Below are positions 30,841-41,453 of a stretch of DNA of 64,000 bases, in pieces. Made by a program: the position numbers and the translations under genes. The notes beneath the pieces are model-generated. The model was given only the letters and a program-made list of their open reading frames with translations. It was not told the DNA's origin and did not search any database. How positions within the stretch are numbered: the stretch's first letter is position 1; the number at the start of each line of letters is the position of its first letter. The stretch comes from Mauremys mutica (Eukaryota > Chordata > Testudines > Geoemydidae): positions 48,382,524-48,446,523 of the forward strand of contig NC_059082.1 in the NCBI RefSeq assembly GCF_020497125.1. The letters run 5' to 3'.

Positions 30841-31985
30841 CCTCCCACCCATTCCTAGTAGCTTTGTCCGCACCTGTTCTGGTTAGAATTCATCTTTCTT
30901 AAACATGGAGACCAGAATTGCACACAGTATTCCAGATCAAGTCTCATCAGTGCCTTGTATAATGGTAACAAACCTTCCCTGTCTCTACTGGAAATATCTT
31001 GCCTTATGCATCCTAGCACTGCACTACCCTTTATCAAGGCTGCATCACATCGGTGGCTCATAGTCATCCTGTGATCGACCAATACACAAGGTCTTTCTCC
31101 TCCTCTGTCACTTCCAACTGATACCTCCCCATCTTATAGCAGTAATTCTTGTTGTTGGTCCCTACATGCATGACTTTGCACTCTGCACTATTAAATTTCA
31201 TCTCATTTCTATTACTCTAGTTTTCAAGGTCATCCAAATCTTCTTGAATGATATTCTGGTCCTCCTGCATATAGGCAGTACCTCACAACTTTGTATCATT
31301 TGCAAATTTTATTAGCACACTCTTGCTTTTTGTGCCAAGGCCATTAATGAAAATGTTAAATAAGATGGTACCAATACTGATCCTTGAGGCGCTCCTCTAG
31401 TAACCTCTCTCCAGCCTGGCAGTTCACCTTTCAGCATGACCCGTTGTAGTCTTCCCTTTAACCAATTCCTTACCCACCTTTGGATTCTGGTATTAATCCC
31501 CATCTTCTCCAAATTAACTAATAATTTCCCATGTGGAACTATATCAAATGCTTTACTTGAAATCCAGGTAGATAAGATCTACTACATTTTCTTTGAGAAG
31601 ATAACTTATTTCCTAGACAGAGAAAGAGATCAAGTTGGTCTGGTACAAACTACCTTTTATAAAACTGTGTTGTATTTTATCCCAGTTACTGTTTGCCTCT
31701 AGGTCTTTAATTACTCTCTCTTTCAAAATTTGTTCTAAGACCTTGTATACAGTTAAGGTCACACTAACAGGCCTGTAGTTTCCCACATGATTCCCCCCCC
31801 CCTCTTTCTTAAGTATAGGTACTATATTTGCATTTCTCCAGTCATAGGGTACAACCCCTGAGTTTACAGATTCATAAAAAATCCTGGCTTTGGGGTTTGC
31901 AATTTCTTGTGCCAGTTCCTTTAATGTTTTTGGATGGAGATTACCCAGGTTCCCCGATTTGGTCCCGTTAAGCTGTTTGAGTTTG
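30841..31985 (-). mobile_element. CR1 LINE fragment (RT region)
   Basis: Minus-strand CR1 coding remnants: [40 protein letters not shown], then WREVTRGAPQGSVLVP and INTRIQRWVRNWLKGRLQRV. Many frameshifts. Confidence 0.83.
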
Positions 31986-32057
31986 GCTTCCGCCTTGTGG
32001 TAATTTCTGCTTCCATATCCTTGTTCCTGTTAACCACCCTGCCACTTCCCTCAAGCT

Positions 32058-32835
32058 CCTAGAATCATAGAATCATAGACTTTAAGGTCAGAAGGGACCA
32101 TTATGATCATCTAGTCTGACCTCCTGGACAATGCAGGCCACAAAATCTCACCCACCCACTCCTGTATCAAACCTGTGTCTGAGCCATTGAAGTCCTCAAA
32201 TCATGGTTTAAAGACTTCAAGATGCAGAGAATCTTCCAGCAAGTGACCCGTGCCCCACGGTGCAGAGGAAGGCAAAACCCCCCCAGGGCTTCTGCCAATC
32301 TGCCCTGGAGGAAAATTCCTTCCCGACCCCAAATATGGCGATCAGCTAAACCCTGAGCATATGGGCAAGACTCACCAGCCAGACACCAGGGAAAGAATTC
32401 TCTGTAGTAACTCAGATCCCACCCCATCTAACATCCCATCACAGGCCATTCGGCATATTTACCGCTAGTAGTCAAACACGAATTAATTGCCAAAATTAGG
32501 CTATCCCATCATACCATCCCCTCCATAAACTTATCAAGCTTAGTCTTGAAGCCAGATATGTTTTTTGCCCCCTCTACTCCCCTTGGAAGGCTGTTCCAGA
32601 ACTTCACTCCTCTAATGGTTAGAAACCTTCATCTAATTTCAAGTCTAAATTTCCTGATTGCCAGTTTATATCCATTTGTGCTTGTGTCCACATTGGTACT
32701 GAGCTTAAATAATTCCTCTCCCTCCCTGGTTTTTATTCCTCTGATATATTTATAGAGAGCAATCATCTCTCCTCTTAGCCTTCTTTTGGTTAGGCTAAAC
32801 AAGCCAAGCTCTTTGAGTCTCCTTTCAAATTTCCA
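32058..32835 (-). mobile_element. CR1 LINE, 3' part
   Basis: The CR1 3' end begins at about 32058 with CTAGAATCATAGAATCATAG on +. The sequence continues to a Penelope-derived insertion at 32836 and resumes at about 32936 with the RT region. Confidence 0.83.
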
Positions 32836-32935
32836 TTACATGCGTCTGACGAAGTGGGTATTCACCCACGAAAGCTTATGCTTCAATACATCTGTTAGTC
32901 TATAAGGTGCCACAGGACTCTGTTGGTTTTCATAT
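32836..32935 (+). mobile_element. Short Penelope-like 3' fragment with ribozyme core
   Basis: A ~100-bp insertion in CR1 sequence. The hammerhead core is followed by CATCTGTTAGTCTATAAGGT and GCCACAGGACTCTG, the same tail as in the 10947-11992 element. The CR1 sequence TTTCA(A/T)AT is present on both sides, which suggests a target duplication. Confidence 0.75.
32846..32883 (+). ncRNA. Hammerhead-ribozyme-like core, consensus intact
   Basis: CTGACGA (32846-32852) fits the invariant CUGANGA. Helix II is GTGGGT/ACCCAC (32854-32859 with 32864-32869) closed by ATTC. GAAA is at 32870-32873. Helix III is AGC/GCT around a TTAT loop (32873-32882). The base at the cleavage position is T (32883), an allowed H. 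I cannot see a convincing helix I, so self-cleavage of this copy is uncertain. Hammerheads are known in Penelope-like elements. Confidence 0.65.
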
Positions 32936-33735
32936 GACAGGTTTTCCAATCCTCAGATCATCCTAGTAGCCCTTCTCTGAACCTGTTCCAGTTTGAATTC
33001 ATCCTTCTTAAACATGGGAGACCACAACTGCACACAGTATTCCAGATGAGGTCTCACCAGTGCCTTGTATAACGGTACTATCACCTCCTTATCTCTACTG
33101 GAAATACCTCGCCTGATGCATCCCAAGATGGCATTAGCTTTTTTCACAGCCATATCACATTGGCGGCTCATAGTCATCCTGTGATCAACCAATACTTCAA
33201 GGTCCTTCTCCTCCTCTGTTACTTCCAACTGATGAGTCCCCAGGTTATAACAATAGTTCTTGTTATTAATCCCTAAATGCATGACCTTGCACTTTTCACT
33301 ATTAAATTTCATCCTGTTACTATTACTCCAGTTTACAAGGTCATCCAGATCTTCCTGTATGATATCCCGGTCCTTCTCTGTCTTGGCAATACCTCCCAGC
33401 TTTGTGTCATCTGCAAACTTTATTAGCACATTCCCACTTTTTGTGCCAAGATCAGTAATAAAAAGATTAAATAAGATTGGTCCCAAAACCGATCCATGAG
33501 GAACTCCACTAGTAACTTCTCTCCAGCCTGACAATTCACCTTTCAGTATGACCTGTTGTAGTCTCCCCTTTAACCAGTTCCTTATTCACCTTTCAATTTT
33601 CATATTGATCCCCATCTTTTCCAATATAGCTGCTAATTCCCCATGAGGAACCGTATCAAATGCCTTACTGAAATCAAGGTAAATTAGATCCACTGCATTT
33701 CCCTTTGTCTAAAAAATCTGTTACCTTCTCAAATA
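32936..33735 (-). mobile_element. CR1 LINE, RT region (continuation)
   Basis: A long open frame at 33534-32953 (193 codons) reads [60 protein letters not shown] and [15 protein letters not shown]. It includes the RT motif C (FADD), intact. It is the same copy as 32058-32835. Confidence 0.87.
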
Positions 33736-33737
33736 AC

Positions 33738-33822
33738 ATGTTTCAGAGTAGCAGCCGTGTTAGTCTGTATCCGCAAAAAGAACAGGAGTACTTGTGGCAC
33801 CTTAGAGACTAACTGCTTACTA
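33738..33822 (-). mobile_element. Short Penelope-like 3' tail
   Basis: On the minus strand it reads GTTAGTCTCTAAGGTGCCAC, then AGTACTCCTG...GCGGATACAGACTAAC and ACGGCTGCTACTCTGAAA. It is the same tail family as 32885-32935, truncated before the ribozyme. Confidence 0.75.
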
Positions 33823-34971
33823 ATGCTGAATCTAAAATGGCATCACCTTTTGTTGGTTCAGTGACTATTTGGTGAAGAAATGTTTGGTATCACATCCAGG
33901 AATATCTGGGTCTTATGTTTATTAGTAGCACTTGTCCTCCAATCTATATCTGAGAAATTAAAGTCTTCCATAATTGCATAATTCCCAGTAGCTTTTATTT
34001 CATTAAAAATATGAGAAGCCTCTTTTCATATCCAAATCGGATCCTGGGGGTTTGTAGCAGCCCCAAGCACTATTCCAGTCTGTTACCATTATTTCTGTCT
34101 TTTCTTAACAGTGCATATCCTTCAATATATGTACTCCAGTCATAACTACTTTCTACCATGTTTCCATTATCCCTATAATATCTGATTTCACTTACTGCAC
34201 CAGTAGTTCTACTTCCTCCATTTTGTTACCCAGGTCCCTTGCATTGGTTTACAGACATCTTTCTTGTTTCTGCTTGGCTTCACCCAGATTCCTCACCCAA
34301 TTAGGTACAGTCATTTTACTATCAATATTGCCTATTTGACTGTTATTGTCATTGGTATTGGCACTATCTTTCCTTCTGTCATCTATTCTCCTACCCTCTG
34401 TTGTTCCTTTCTCCATTGTTGTATTCCCTTTTACTTGATTTTCCTTCCTGTCAATATTAGAATCAGGTGTGGATATTACATGAGCATCTCCCAACTGTCT
34501 CAGCCGAATTCCTACTTTAAAGCTCTTTTAATCAGTTGTGCAAACATCCATCCTAGAAGTCTATTTCCCTTCCTGCTTAGGTGGACTCTGTCCCATGAGA
34601 ACAGTCCTCTGTCTGTTAATGCCTCTCAATAGTGGAATGTCCCAAAGCCCTCTTTATAGCACCATTACTTGAGCCATCTGTTGATCATCATAATCTTGTC
34701 TTGTCTTCACTGTCCTCCACTAGGGACAAGTAGAATCCCTCTGAAGATCACGTGAGCATCCATTTCTTTCAGCACCTTCCCCAGCCTGGTGTAGTTTTCC
34801 TTAATGTGTCTGAGCAAGAATCTAGCAGTATCATTTGTTCCCACATGAAAGACAGTCAATGGATTCTTTCCTGCTCCCATTAGGATCCCCCCTTCTGCCT
34901 TAGGGCCACATCTGATATCTTAGCTCCTAGCAGACAGCACACCCTTTAATTTTTTTTTTTTTTTTAATAAT

Positions 34972-35156
34972 GTAGATATACCTATCTCCTAGAACTGGAA
35001 GGGACCCTGAAGGGTCATCAAGTCTAGCCCCCTGCCTTTACTAGCAGGACCAAGTACTGATTTTTGCCCCACATCCCTAAGTGTTGCCCTCAAGGATTGA
35101 ACTCACAACCCTGGGTTTAGCAGGCTAATGCTCAAACCACTGAGCTACCCCTCCCC
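34972..35156 (-). mobile_element. tRNA-derived SINE (tortoise/Cry type) in CR1
   Basis: Head GGGGAGGGGTAGCTCAGTGG, B box GAGTTCAATCC, tail GGTCCCTTCCAGTTCTAGGA with AGGTATATCTAC. A T-run next to it at 34950-34965 is probably unrelated. Confidence 0.87.
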
Positions 35157-35925
35157 ATTCTGTTCTCTAGATCAGCTCTCGTTATAGGCCTGTCTGTTGT
35201 TCTTTGTAGCGAGTCCCCAGTGATGTAGACTTGCCTCTTCTTGTTGGCATGATTGTCCGGCCTTCCCTCTTTTGTTCTTTTTGGCTGCAAGACTTCTTGT
35301 CTGTTCCCACTTGCAATCTTCTGCGAGTTGTCCTCTATCCTCCTGGGTCTCTGAACTCTGGCTAGCTCCATGGTCTCTTCCCCTCTTCTTGTAGTACTAG
35401 CCACTCTTCTCTTCTTTCTTGCTCTCCCATTTTCTGTTACTGCCTGCCTCTCCCCTTCATTTTCCAACTCAGCAAACCTGTTCCTCAGCTCTATTTCTCC
35501 TTCACTAGCTGGTCTTTTCCTCTGCCTTATTCTCGTAGTCACATGCTTCCATTGTCCACTTTCTTCATCCAGCAGTCTACTCTCACAGTTCCCTGCTCTA
35601 GCATGCATCTGCAATTCATAACATTTCCTTTCAGCCTCCTCTCTCTTTCTCTCCATCACCTGCTCAAATCTCTTTTGAAATTCAACCATGGTTTCTAGCT
35701 ACAATTCCAAATCTCAGATCTTCTCTTCCATCAGCTCTGTCAGGTAGCACTTCATACACACAAAGCACCTTTCCAGTACCCTCTCCAGAATAATGTACAT
35801 CCTCACAACTTCCATATCCAGTCATCTTCACTGTCTTTTCCATTCCTTGGGTCACTACCACTGCTGCCTCTATAGCTGCCATAGCCTTCCCTGCTAAGCT
35901 ACTGTGAAGAAGGAAGAAAGAGCCC
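35157..35925 (-). pseudogene. CR1 ORF1 remnant
   Basis: ORF1 of CR1 binds RNA. The frame 35689-35132 reads RFEQVMERKREEAERKCYEL, a Lys/Arg-rich central region (KRPASEGEIELRNRFAELEN) and KKRQVYITGDSLQRTTDRPI. The GDS motif suggests the esterase-like domain described for CR1 ORF1. The upstream frame (35951-35682) supplies the N-terminal part out of frame. It ends at the SINE. Confidence 0.75.
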
Positions 35926-36124
35926 CAAAAACCAACCAAAAACACACACACCTTGCTAAATCCCCCATTCAGACTCCTTTGTTTTCAGGTGTGTGTTTGG
36001 CTCCTGTGCTGCTGGCTGGCCTGTGGGCTGCTGTTATAGACCAGCTGAATTTTACCTTGCTGGTCTCTTCTACTGCCGGCCTCTTCTACTGCCGGCTCTA
36101 ACTTTCTCTTTTCCCCTTCCATAG

Positions 36125-36255
36125 GCTGATGAGAGTCTTGACTCTAAGATCTGTTTCTATGATATTGAAATGGACACAATCACACTATTTGATTTCAAGG
36201 CTGGACGAGGGGATGGTGGAGCCGTTCCCTCCTACTCTGGACAAGAGCCTGAAAA
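36125..36255 (+). CDS. IFT140: IFT140 internal exon (d)
   Basis: The exon encodes ADESLDSKICFYDIEMDTIT, LFDFKAGRGDGGAVPSYSGQ and EPEK. The SKICFYDIEMDT block is typical IFT140; the glycine/serine-rich end is a variable loop. The acceptor is CCTTCCATAG and the donor GTAAGC. It is 131 nt, starting in phase 0 and ending with AA of a lysine codon that exon e completes with G. Confidence 0.92.
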
Positions 36256-37169
36256 GTAAGCAAACTTCATTTTGGAAAGTCTGGTTTGTGGCTTTAGGAT
36301 AGGAATCTAATTTACCAACACAAGCCATTCCTTGATGCTGGAGGAACTCTGCACAAACTAGTGATTTGCTCTGATTTAACTAAATTTATTTTTTTAACTG
36401 ATTTTACTTAAATCGGGGCAAAAACTGTGTGTAGATAAATCTTGTTGGGGCTTGCTTTCTCTGCCTTTTAGTGGGACATTTTGTTGATAACCACATTTAT
36501 CCCTGTTATTGCATATGTAAATTTGAAATAGTAACAGAATTATGTCTGACTAGTGTCTAGAGACATCACATTTTATTTTCACAGAACAATTGGACCTCTA
36601 AATTCTTGCTGCCCAAGTTTAGAGTGGTGAGGAGTGTTGTAAAGATTGCATGCTCAGACCTTACAGCGATATTAGTGACTTGTGCCATACACATGGCATA
36701 ACTATTCTGAGAATGCAAAGTATGTGGGGACCCATCCACTTCCCCAAGCAGAGTCTAGAGTGTAAGAAGAGAATGGGAGGGCATCCTGAAGAGCCTAACA
36801 AAGGAAAAGCATAACATCCAGATCTTATCAAAATGTTTTCATTTCAGGGAAAAACTTGAATGAAATGCATGCATTTACATCTGTTTAAATTTAATGTTTT
36901 GATTTTCAAACTACACCATGTAGCTATAAGTAATAGGTTAGAAATGTTGGTCACAAGGCAGCGATATGCAGTGAACCGAGAGTGAGGCTCAGAATCTGGT
37001 GGAATAATATAGGTCCAGATTTCTATTTAGCCCCTCAGAAATGTATGTTGTGGTTCCTCAGTTGTGCCAAGCCGCTTTTGAAATACAGGCTTCTGTCTTC
37101 AGCAATCCTTCCAGTAAGTATTACAAACAAGCATGCAATTATTGACATCAGCTCTGAAAAATGAGAGGT

Positions 37170-38357
37170 TTCTGGGAGTGCCCAGCTTATTACAGGAGAT
37201 AACTGGGTCTGTGGATGAGGGGAAAGCAGTGGATGTGTTATTCCTTGACTTTAGCAAAGCTTTTGATACGGTCTCCCACAGTATTCTTGCCAGCAAGTTA
37301 AAGAAGTATGGGCTGGACGAATGGACTATAAGGTGGATAGAAAGCTGGCTAGATCGTCAGGCTCAACGGGTAGTGATCAATGGCGCCATGTCTAGTTGGC
37401 AGCCGGTATCAAGCAGAGTGCCCCAAGGGTCGGTCCTGGGGCCGGTTTTGTTCAATATCTTCATTAATGATCTGGAGGATGGCGTGGACTGCACTCTCAG
37501 CAAGTTTGCAGATGACACTAAACTGGGACGAGTGGTAGATATGCTGGAGGGTAGGGATAGGATACAGAGGGACCTAGACAAATTAGAGGATTAGGCCAAA
37601 AGAACCCTGATGAGGTTCAACAAGGACAAGTGCAGAGTCCTGCACTTAGAATGGAAGAATCCCATTCACTGTTACAGACTAGGGATCGAATGGCTAGGAA
37701 GCAGTTCTGCAGAAAAGGACCTAGGGGTTACAGTGGACGAAAAGCTGGATATGAGTCAACAATGTGCCCTTGTTGCCAAGAAGGCTAACGGTATTTGCGG
37801 CTGTATAAGTAGGGGCATTGCCAGCAGATCGAGGGATGTGATCATTCCCCTCTATTCGACATTGGTGAGGCCTCATCTGGAGTACTGTGTCCAGTTCTGG
37901 GCCCCACACTACAAGAAGGATGTGGAAAAATTGGAAAGAGTCCAGTGGAGAGCAACAAAAATGATTAGGGGGCTGGAGCACAAGACTTATGAGGAGAGGC
38001 TGAGGGAACTGGGATTGTTTAGCCTGCAGAAGAGAAGAATGAGGGGGGATTTGATAGCTGCTTTCAACTACCTGAAAGGGGGTTCCAAAAGGATGGATCT
38101 AGACTGTTCTCAGTGGTTGCAGTGGGGGAGGTTTAGGTTGGATATTAGGAAAAACTTTTTCACTAAGAGGGTGGCAAAGCACTGGAATGGGTTCCCTAGG
38201 GAAGTGGTGGAATCTCCTTCCTTAGAGGTTTTTAAGGTCAGGCTTGACAAAGCCTTGTCTTGGATGATTTAGTTGGGAATTGATCCTGCTTTGAGCAGAG
38301 GGTTGGACTAGATGACCTCCTGAGGTCCCTTCCAATCCTGATATTCTATGATTCTAT
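37170..38357 (+). mobile_element. CR1 LINE, 5'-truncated
   Basis: A + strand CR1 covering the RT palm through the 3' end, which finishes TCCAATCCTGATATTCTATG then ATTCTAT. Length is about 1.2 kb. Confidence 0.9.
37177..38272 (+). pseudogene. CR1 ORF2, reverse transcriptase C-terminal part
   Basis: One frame throughout: [20 protein letters not shown] (motif A), [20 protein letters not shown] (motif B), KFADDTKLG (motif C), then [35 protein letters not shown] and [21 protein letters not shown] single TAG at 37592-37594 (the other copies have Trp) interrupts it. The frame is otherwise open to 38272, so this is one of the younger CR1 copies. It lacks the endonuclease and cannot move on its own. 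Confidence 0.9.
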
Positions 38358-39119
38358 TCGTGAATGCAGAGAAGGCAGATTTTCAGTCCCTTAGGTTTTA
38401 GTTAGTCATCCAGATAAATACAGCAACAGGGCAAATTTGAGGATGGTGGAAGCTTTAAACTGTAGCATTTTGTTCAGCCTGGCACAGGTCACTGTAAAAC
38501 TGAGGGATTTGTGTCAGCTGGTATGCAAATAGAGAAATCACATTGGCATCATCTGACATTTATGCTTTTGGTGTGTAGCATCCTGAAATGAGAGTGAGAG
38601 CATCAAACAATTAAAAAAGCAATAATAATAATAAATAAATAAATAACCCACTCTGCTTCCCCCTTCCCCTCCTCCTGAAGGCAACAAAATCTCTTCCAGT
38701 GTCACTGTTGCAAATTTTTCAGATGCAGCCCAATGTGGCAGGAGCCATTCAGGTTTCAACTTTTTGCCAGGATTCTTTTGCAAGATGTAAGAATGACTAG
38801 TGTGCTAAAAACTTTGCAATCCTCCACCCCCCAAATTCAAATGTTTCAAATGGGAAAATCTGATACATTAAGTTAAAGGCTGTGGCAGCAAAATCTAAAA
38901 ACTCTCAATTTTTCACATAAACCATAATCTTGTTTTTGAGCCTAGGGCTTAATTGTAATGAGTTAGATTGTGGAGACAGGTGTTAAGGTGTCTTTCTGCT
39001 TTGTTTTAAATCCTTCCCTTCCCCCTCTCATTCTGGGGGCACCAGTAAAGGAGAAAAATAATTACTGCTGAGGCCTCTGTTTTCTGTCTCCCTTTACACT
39101 GCTACTTAGCATTTAGGGT

Positions 39120-39395
39120 CATGCTTTGTTTTCAAAGCACTATGCAAACATTAATTAACCCTCACAGGTATTGTGAATCTACCTAGGATTTTATATTGCC
39201 CTGATCTTGGTGGTATGTAAATGCCTGAGGTATGCAAGTAAGTGTTAGCCCCATTTTACAGATGGTGGAAGTGAAGCACAGAAAGTGATTGACTTTCCCA
39301 AGGCTGCACAAAAAGTCATTGGCAAAGCCAGGATAAAAATGAGGGAGTTCCTGGCTTACTGCTCTGTGCTCGGTCCACTAGACCACAACACCTCG
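39120..39395 (+). repeat. MIR/CORE-SINE-like ancient repeat
   Basis: Contains CCCCATTTTACAGATGGTGG, AGTGAAGCACAGAAAG and CTTTCCCAAGGCTGCACAAA, followed by GCAAAGCCAGGATAAAA. This resembles the core and 3' part of MIR-type repeats shared by amniotes. Strongly diverged. Confidence 0.6.
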
Positions 39396-39771
39396 CTGTT
39401 TTTTAAAAAATGGTGAGTTTAGTACTTGTGAAAAGTGCCACTTTTGACACACCCAGAGAAGTCTCCTATTTGCATCCCGACTACTGAGTAAGCAGCTGCA
39501 GCAGTGCTGGCTCCCTCATTGTGTCTCAACTTCAACATAAAGGAACCACCTCTCTGGATCAGAGGGCAGATCTGTCTTCATGGCTTGTTCATTCCTTGAT
39601 CTCTTGGCTCAGATCCCCAATGATGGTACACATTTTGTTTAGTTTTGTGCAAGAGATATGGGCTCTTTTCCATCAAGAACAGCAACTCATTTTGCATAGG
39701 CCATCAAACAGCCATCAGATCAGACCTCTTGATTGCTACTGAGCTGGATTTGAACCATGACCTAGATGGGT

Positions 39772-40082
39772 AAGACACTTCATGTATGTCTGTACTGCAG
39801 CTGAGAAGTGTAATTTTCAGTTTGCATAGACATACCTGCACTAGCTCTGACTGAGGTAACGTGCTAAAAATAGCAGTGAGGCCATGGCAGCTCATGCAAA
39901 TCATAGGCACTTACCTAGAGCCTCTGATGGGTTTGTACTCAGGTGGCTAGCCTGAGCCACTGCCCATGCCACCACAGCCACACTGCTATTTTTAGCATGC
40001 TAGCTCTGAATGAGCGGGTGTATGTATGTCTATCTGAGTGAAGAATTACACCTCCCAGCTGCAATGTAGATGTATCCTTAGT
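39772..40082. mobile_element. MITE with long inverted repeats
   Basis: The arm CTGTACTGCAGCTGAGAAGT with GTAATTTTC at 39790 pairs with GAATTACACCTCCCAGCTGC near 40045. The inner arms GTGCTAAAAATAGCAGTG and CACTGCTATTTTTAGCATGC also pair. Related copies lie at 43745-44030 and 44515-44777. No ORF. Confidence 0.72.
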
Positions 40083-40167
40083 GTTTGCTGCTTGGCTAAA
40101 TGTTTATCTGCATTTGTGGTATCATTAGCTTTTATACACAGAAATGTTTAATGTTCCTGGTATTTAA

Positions 40168-40168
40168 A

Positions 40169-40213
<45 letters not shown>

Positions 40214-40214
40214 G
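40168..40214. repeat. (AT)n(AC)n microsatellite
   Basis: A run of ATATAT followed directly by ACACAC. Confidence 0.95.
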
Positions 40215-40404
40215 GACAAACTAAAAGTGGTGCAGTGTCAGATAGATAATGTGATAATGAAACTTGCAATGCTGTTTAGGAGGCATTGAAAATTGTGATT
40301 TGTACAGTTGATGTTGAAATGCAGTAGGTTTTATATTTGATGAGTAAGTGCAGATAGAGGAGGCTGTTTAACTCCTGTGCTTCTGGCAGGATTATTCAAT
40401 ACAA

Positions 40405-41449
40405 TCATAGAATATTAGGGTTGGAAGAGACCTCAAGAGGTCATCTAGTCCAATCCCCTGCTCAAAGCAGGACCAGTACCAACTAAATCATCCCAGCCAA
40501 GGCTTTGTCAATCCGGGCCTTAAAAACCTCTAAGGATGGAGATTCCTCCACCTCCCTGGGTAACCCATTCCAGTGCTTCACCACCCTCTTACTGGGATAG
40601 TGTTTCCTAATATCCAACCTAGACCTCCCCCACTGCAACTTGAGACCATTGATTCTTGTTCTGTCATCTGCCACCACTGAGAACAGCCTAGCTCCATCCT
40701 CTTTGGACCCCCCCTTCAGGTAGTTGAAGGCTGCTATCAAATCCCCCCTCACTCTTCTCTTCTGAAGACTAAATAACCCCAGTTCCCTCAGCCTCTCCTC
40801 AAAAGTCATGTTCCCCAGCCCCTTAATCATTTCTGTTGCCTTCTGCTGGACTCTCTCCAATTTGTGCACATCTCTTCTGTAGGGGGGGCCCAAAACTGGA
40901 CGCAATACTCCAGGTGTGGCCTCACCAGTGCCGAATAGAGGGGAATAATCATTTCCCTCGATCTGCTGGCAATGCTCCTATTAATACAGCCTAGTATGCC
41001 ATTGGCCTTCTTGGCAACAAGGGCACACTGCTGTCTCATATCCAGCTTCTTGTGCACTATAATCTCCAGGTCCTTTTCTGCAGAACTGCTGCTTAGCCAG
41101 TTGGTCCCCAGCCTGTAGCAGTGCATGGGATTCTTTCTTCCTAAGTGCAAGACTCTGCACTTGTCCTTGTTGAACCTCATCAGATTTCTTATGGCCCAGT
41201 CCTCCAATTTGTCTAGGTCACTCTGGATCCTATCCCTACCCTCCAGGATACTTGCTGAGGATGCAATCCATCCCATCATCCAGATCATTAATAAAGATAT
41301 TGAACAAAACCAGCCCCAGGACCGACCCCTGAGGCACTCTGCTTGATACCGGCTGCCAACTAGACATTGAGCCGTTGATCACTACCTGTTGAGCCCGGCA
41401 ATCTAGCCAGCTTTCTATCCACCTTATAGTCCATTCATCCAATCCATAC
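40405..41449 (-). mobile_element. CR1 LINE, 3' part (split by an LTR)
   Basis: Minus-strand CR1 with 3' end AATCATAGAATATTAGGG at about 40405. ORF2 remnants at 40483-41442 read [40 protein letters not shown] and [20 protein letters not shown]. It is interrupted by a solo LTR at 41454 and continues at 43334. Confidence 0.88.
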
Positions 41450-41453
41450 TTAT

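Larger units (their letters stand above)
33833..35925 (-). mobile_element. CR1 LINE, 5' part with ORF1
   Basis: Minus-strand CR1 with a decayed 5' half of ORF2 at its left side (near 33840-34250) and ORF1 toward the right. It is interrupted by a SINE at 34972-35156. Together with 32058-33735 it makes up most of a full-length CR1, with internal losses. Confidence 0.72.
29715..36124 (+). other. IFT140: IFT140 intron between exons c and d
   Basis: A 6.4-kb intron, GTGAGA to TCCATAG. Almost all of it is SINE, CR1 and small Penelope-derived sequence. Confidence 0.9.
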
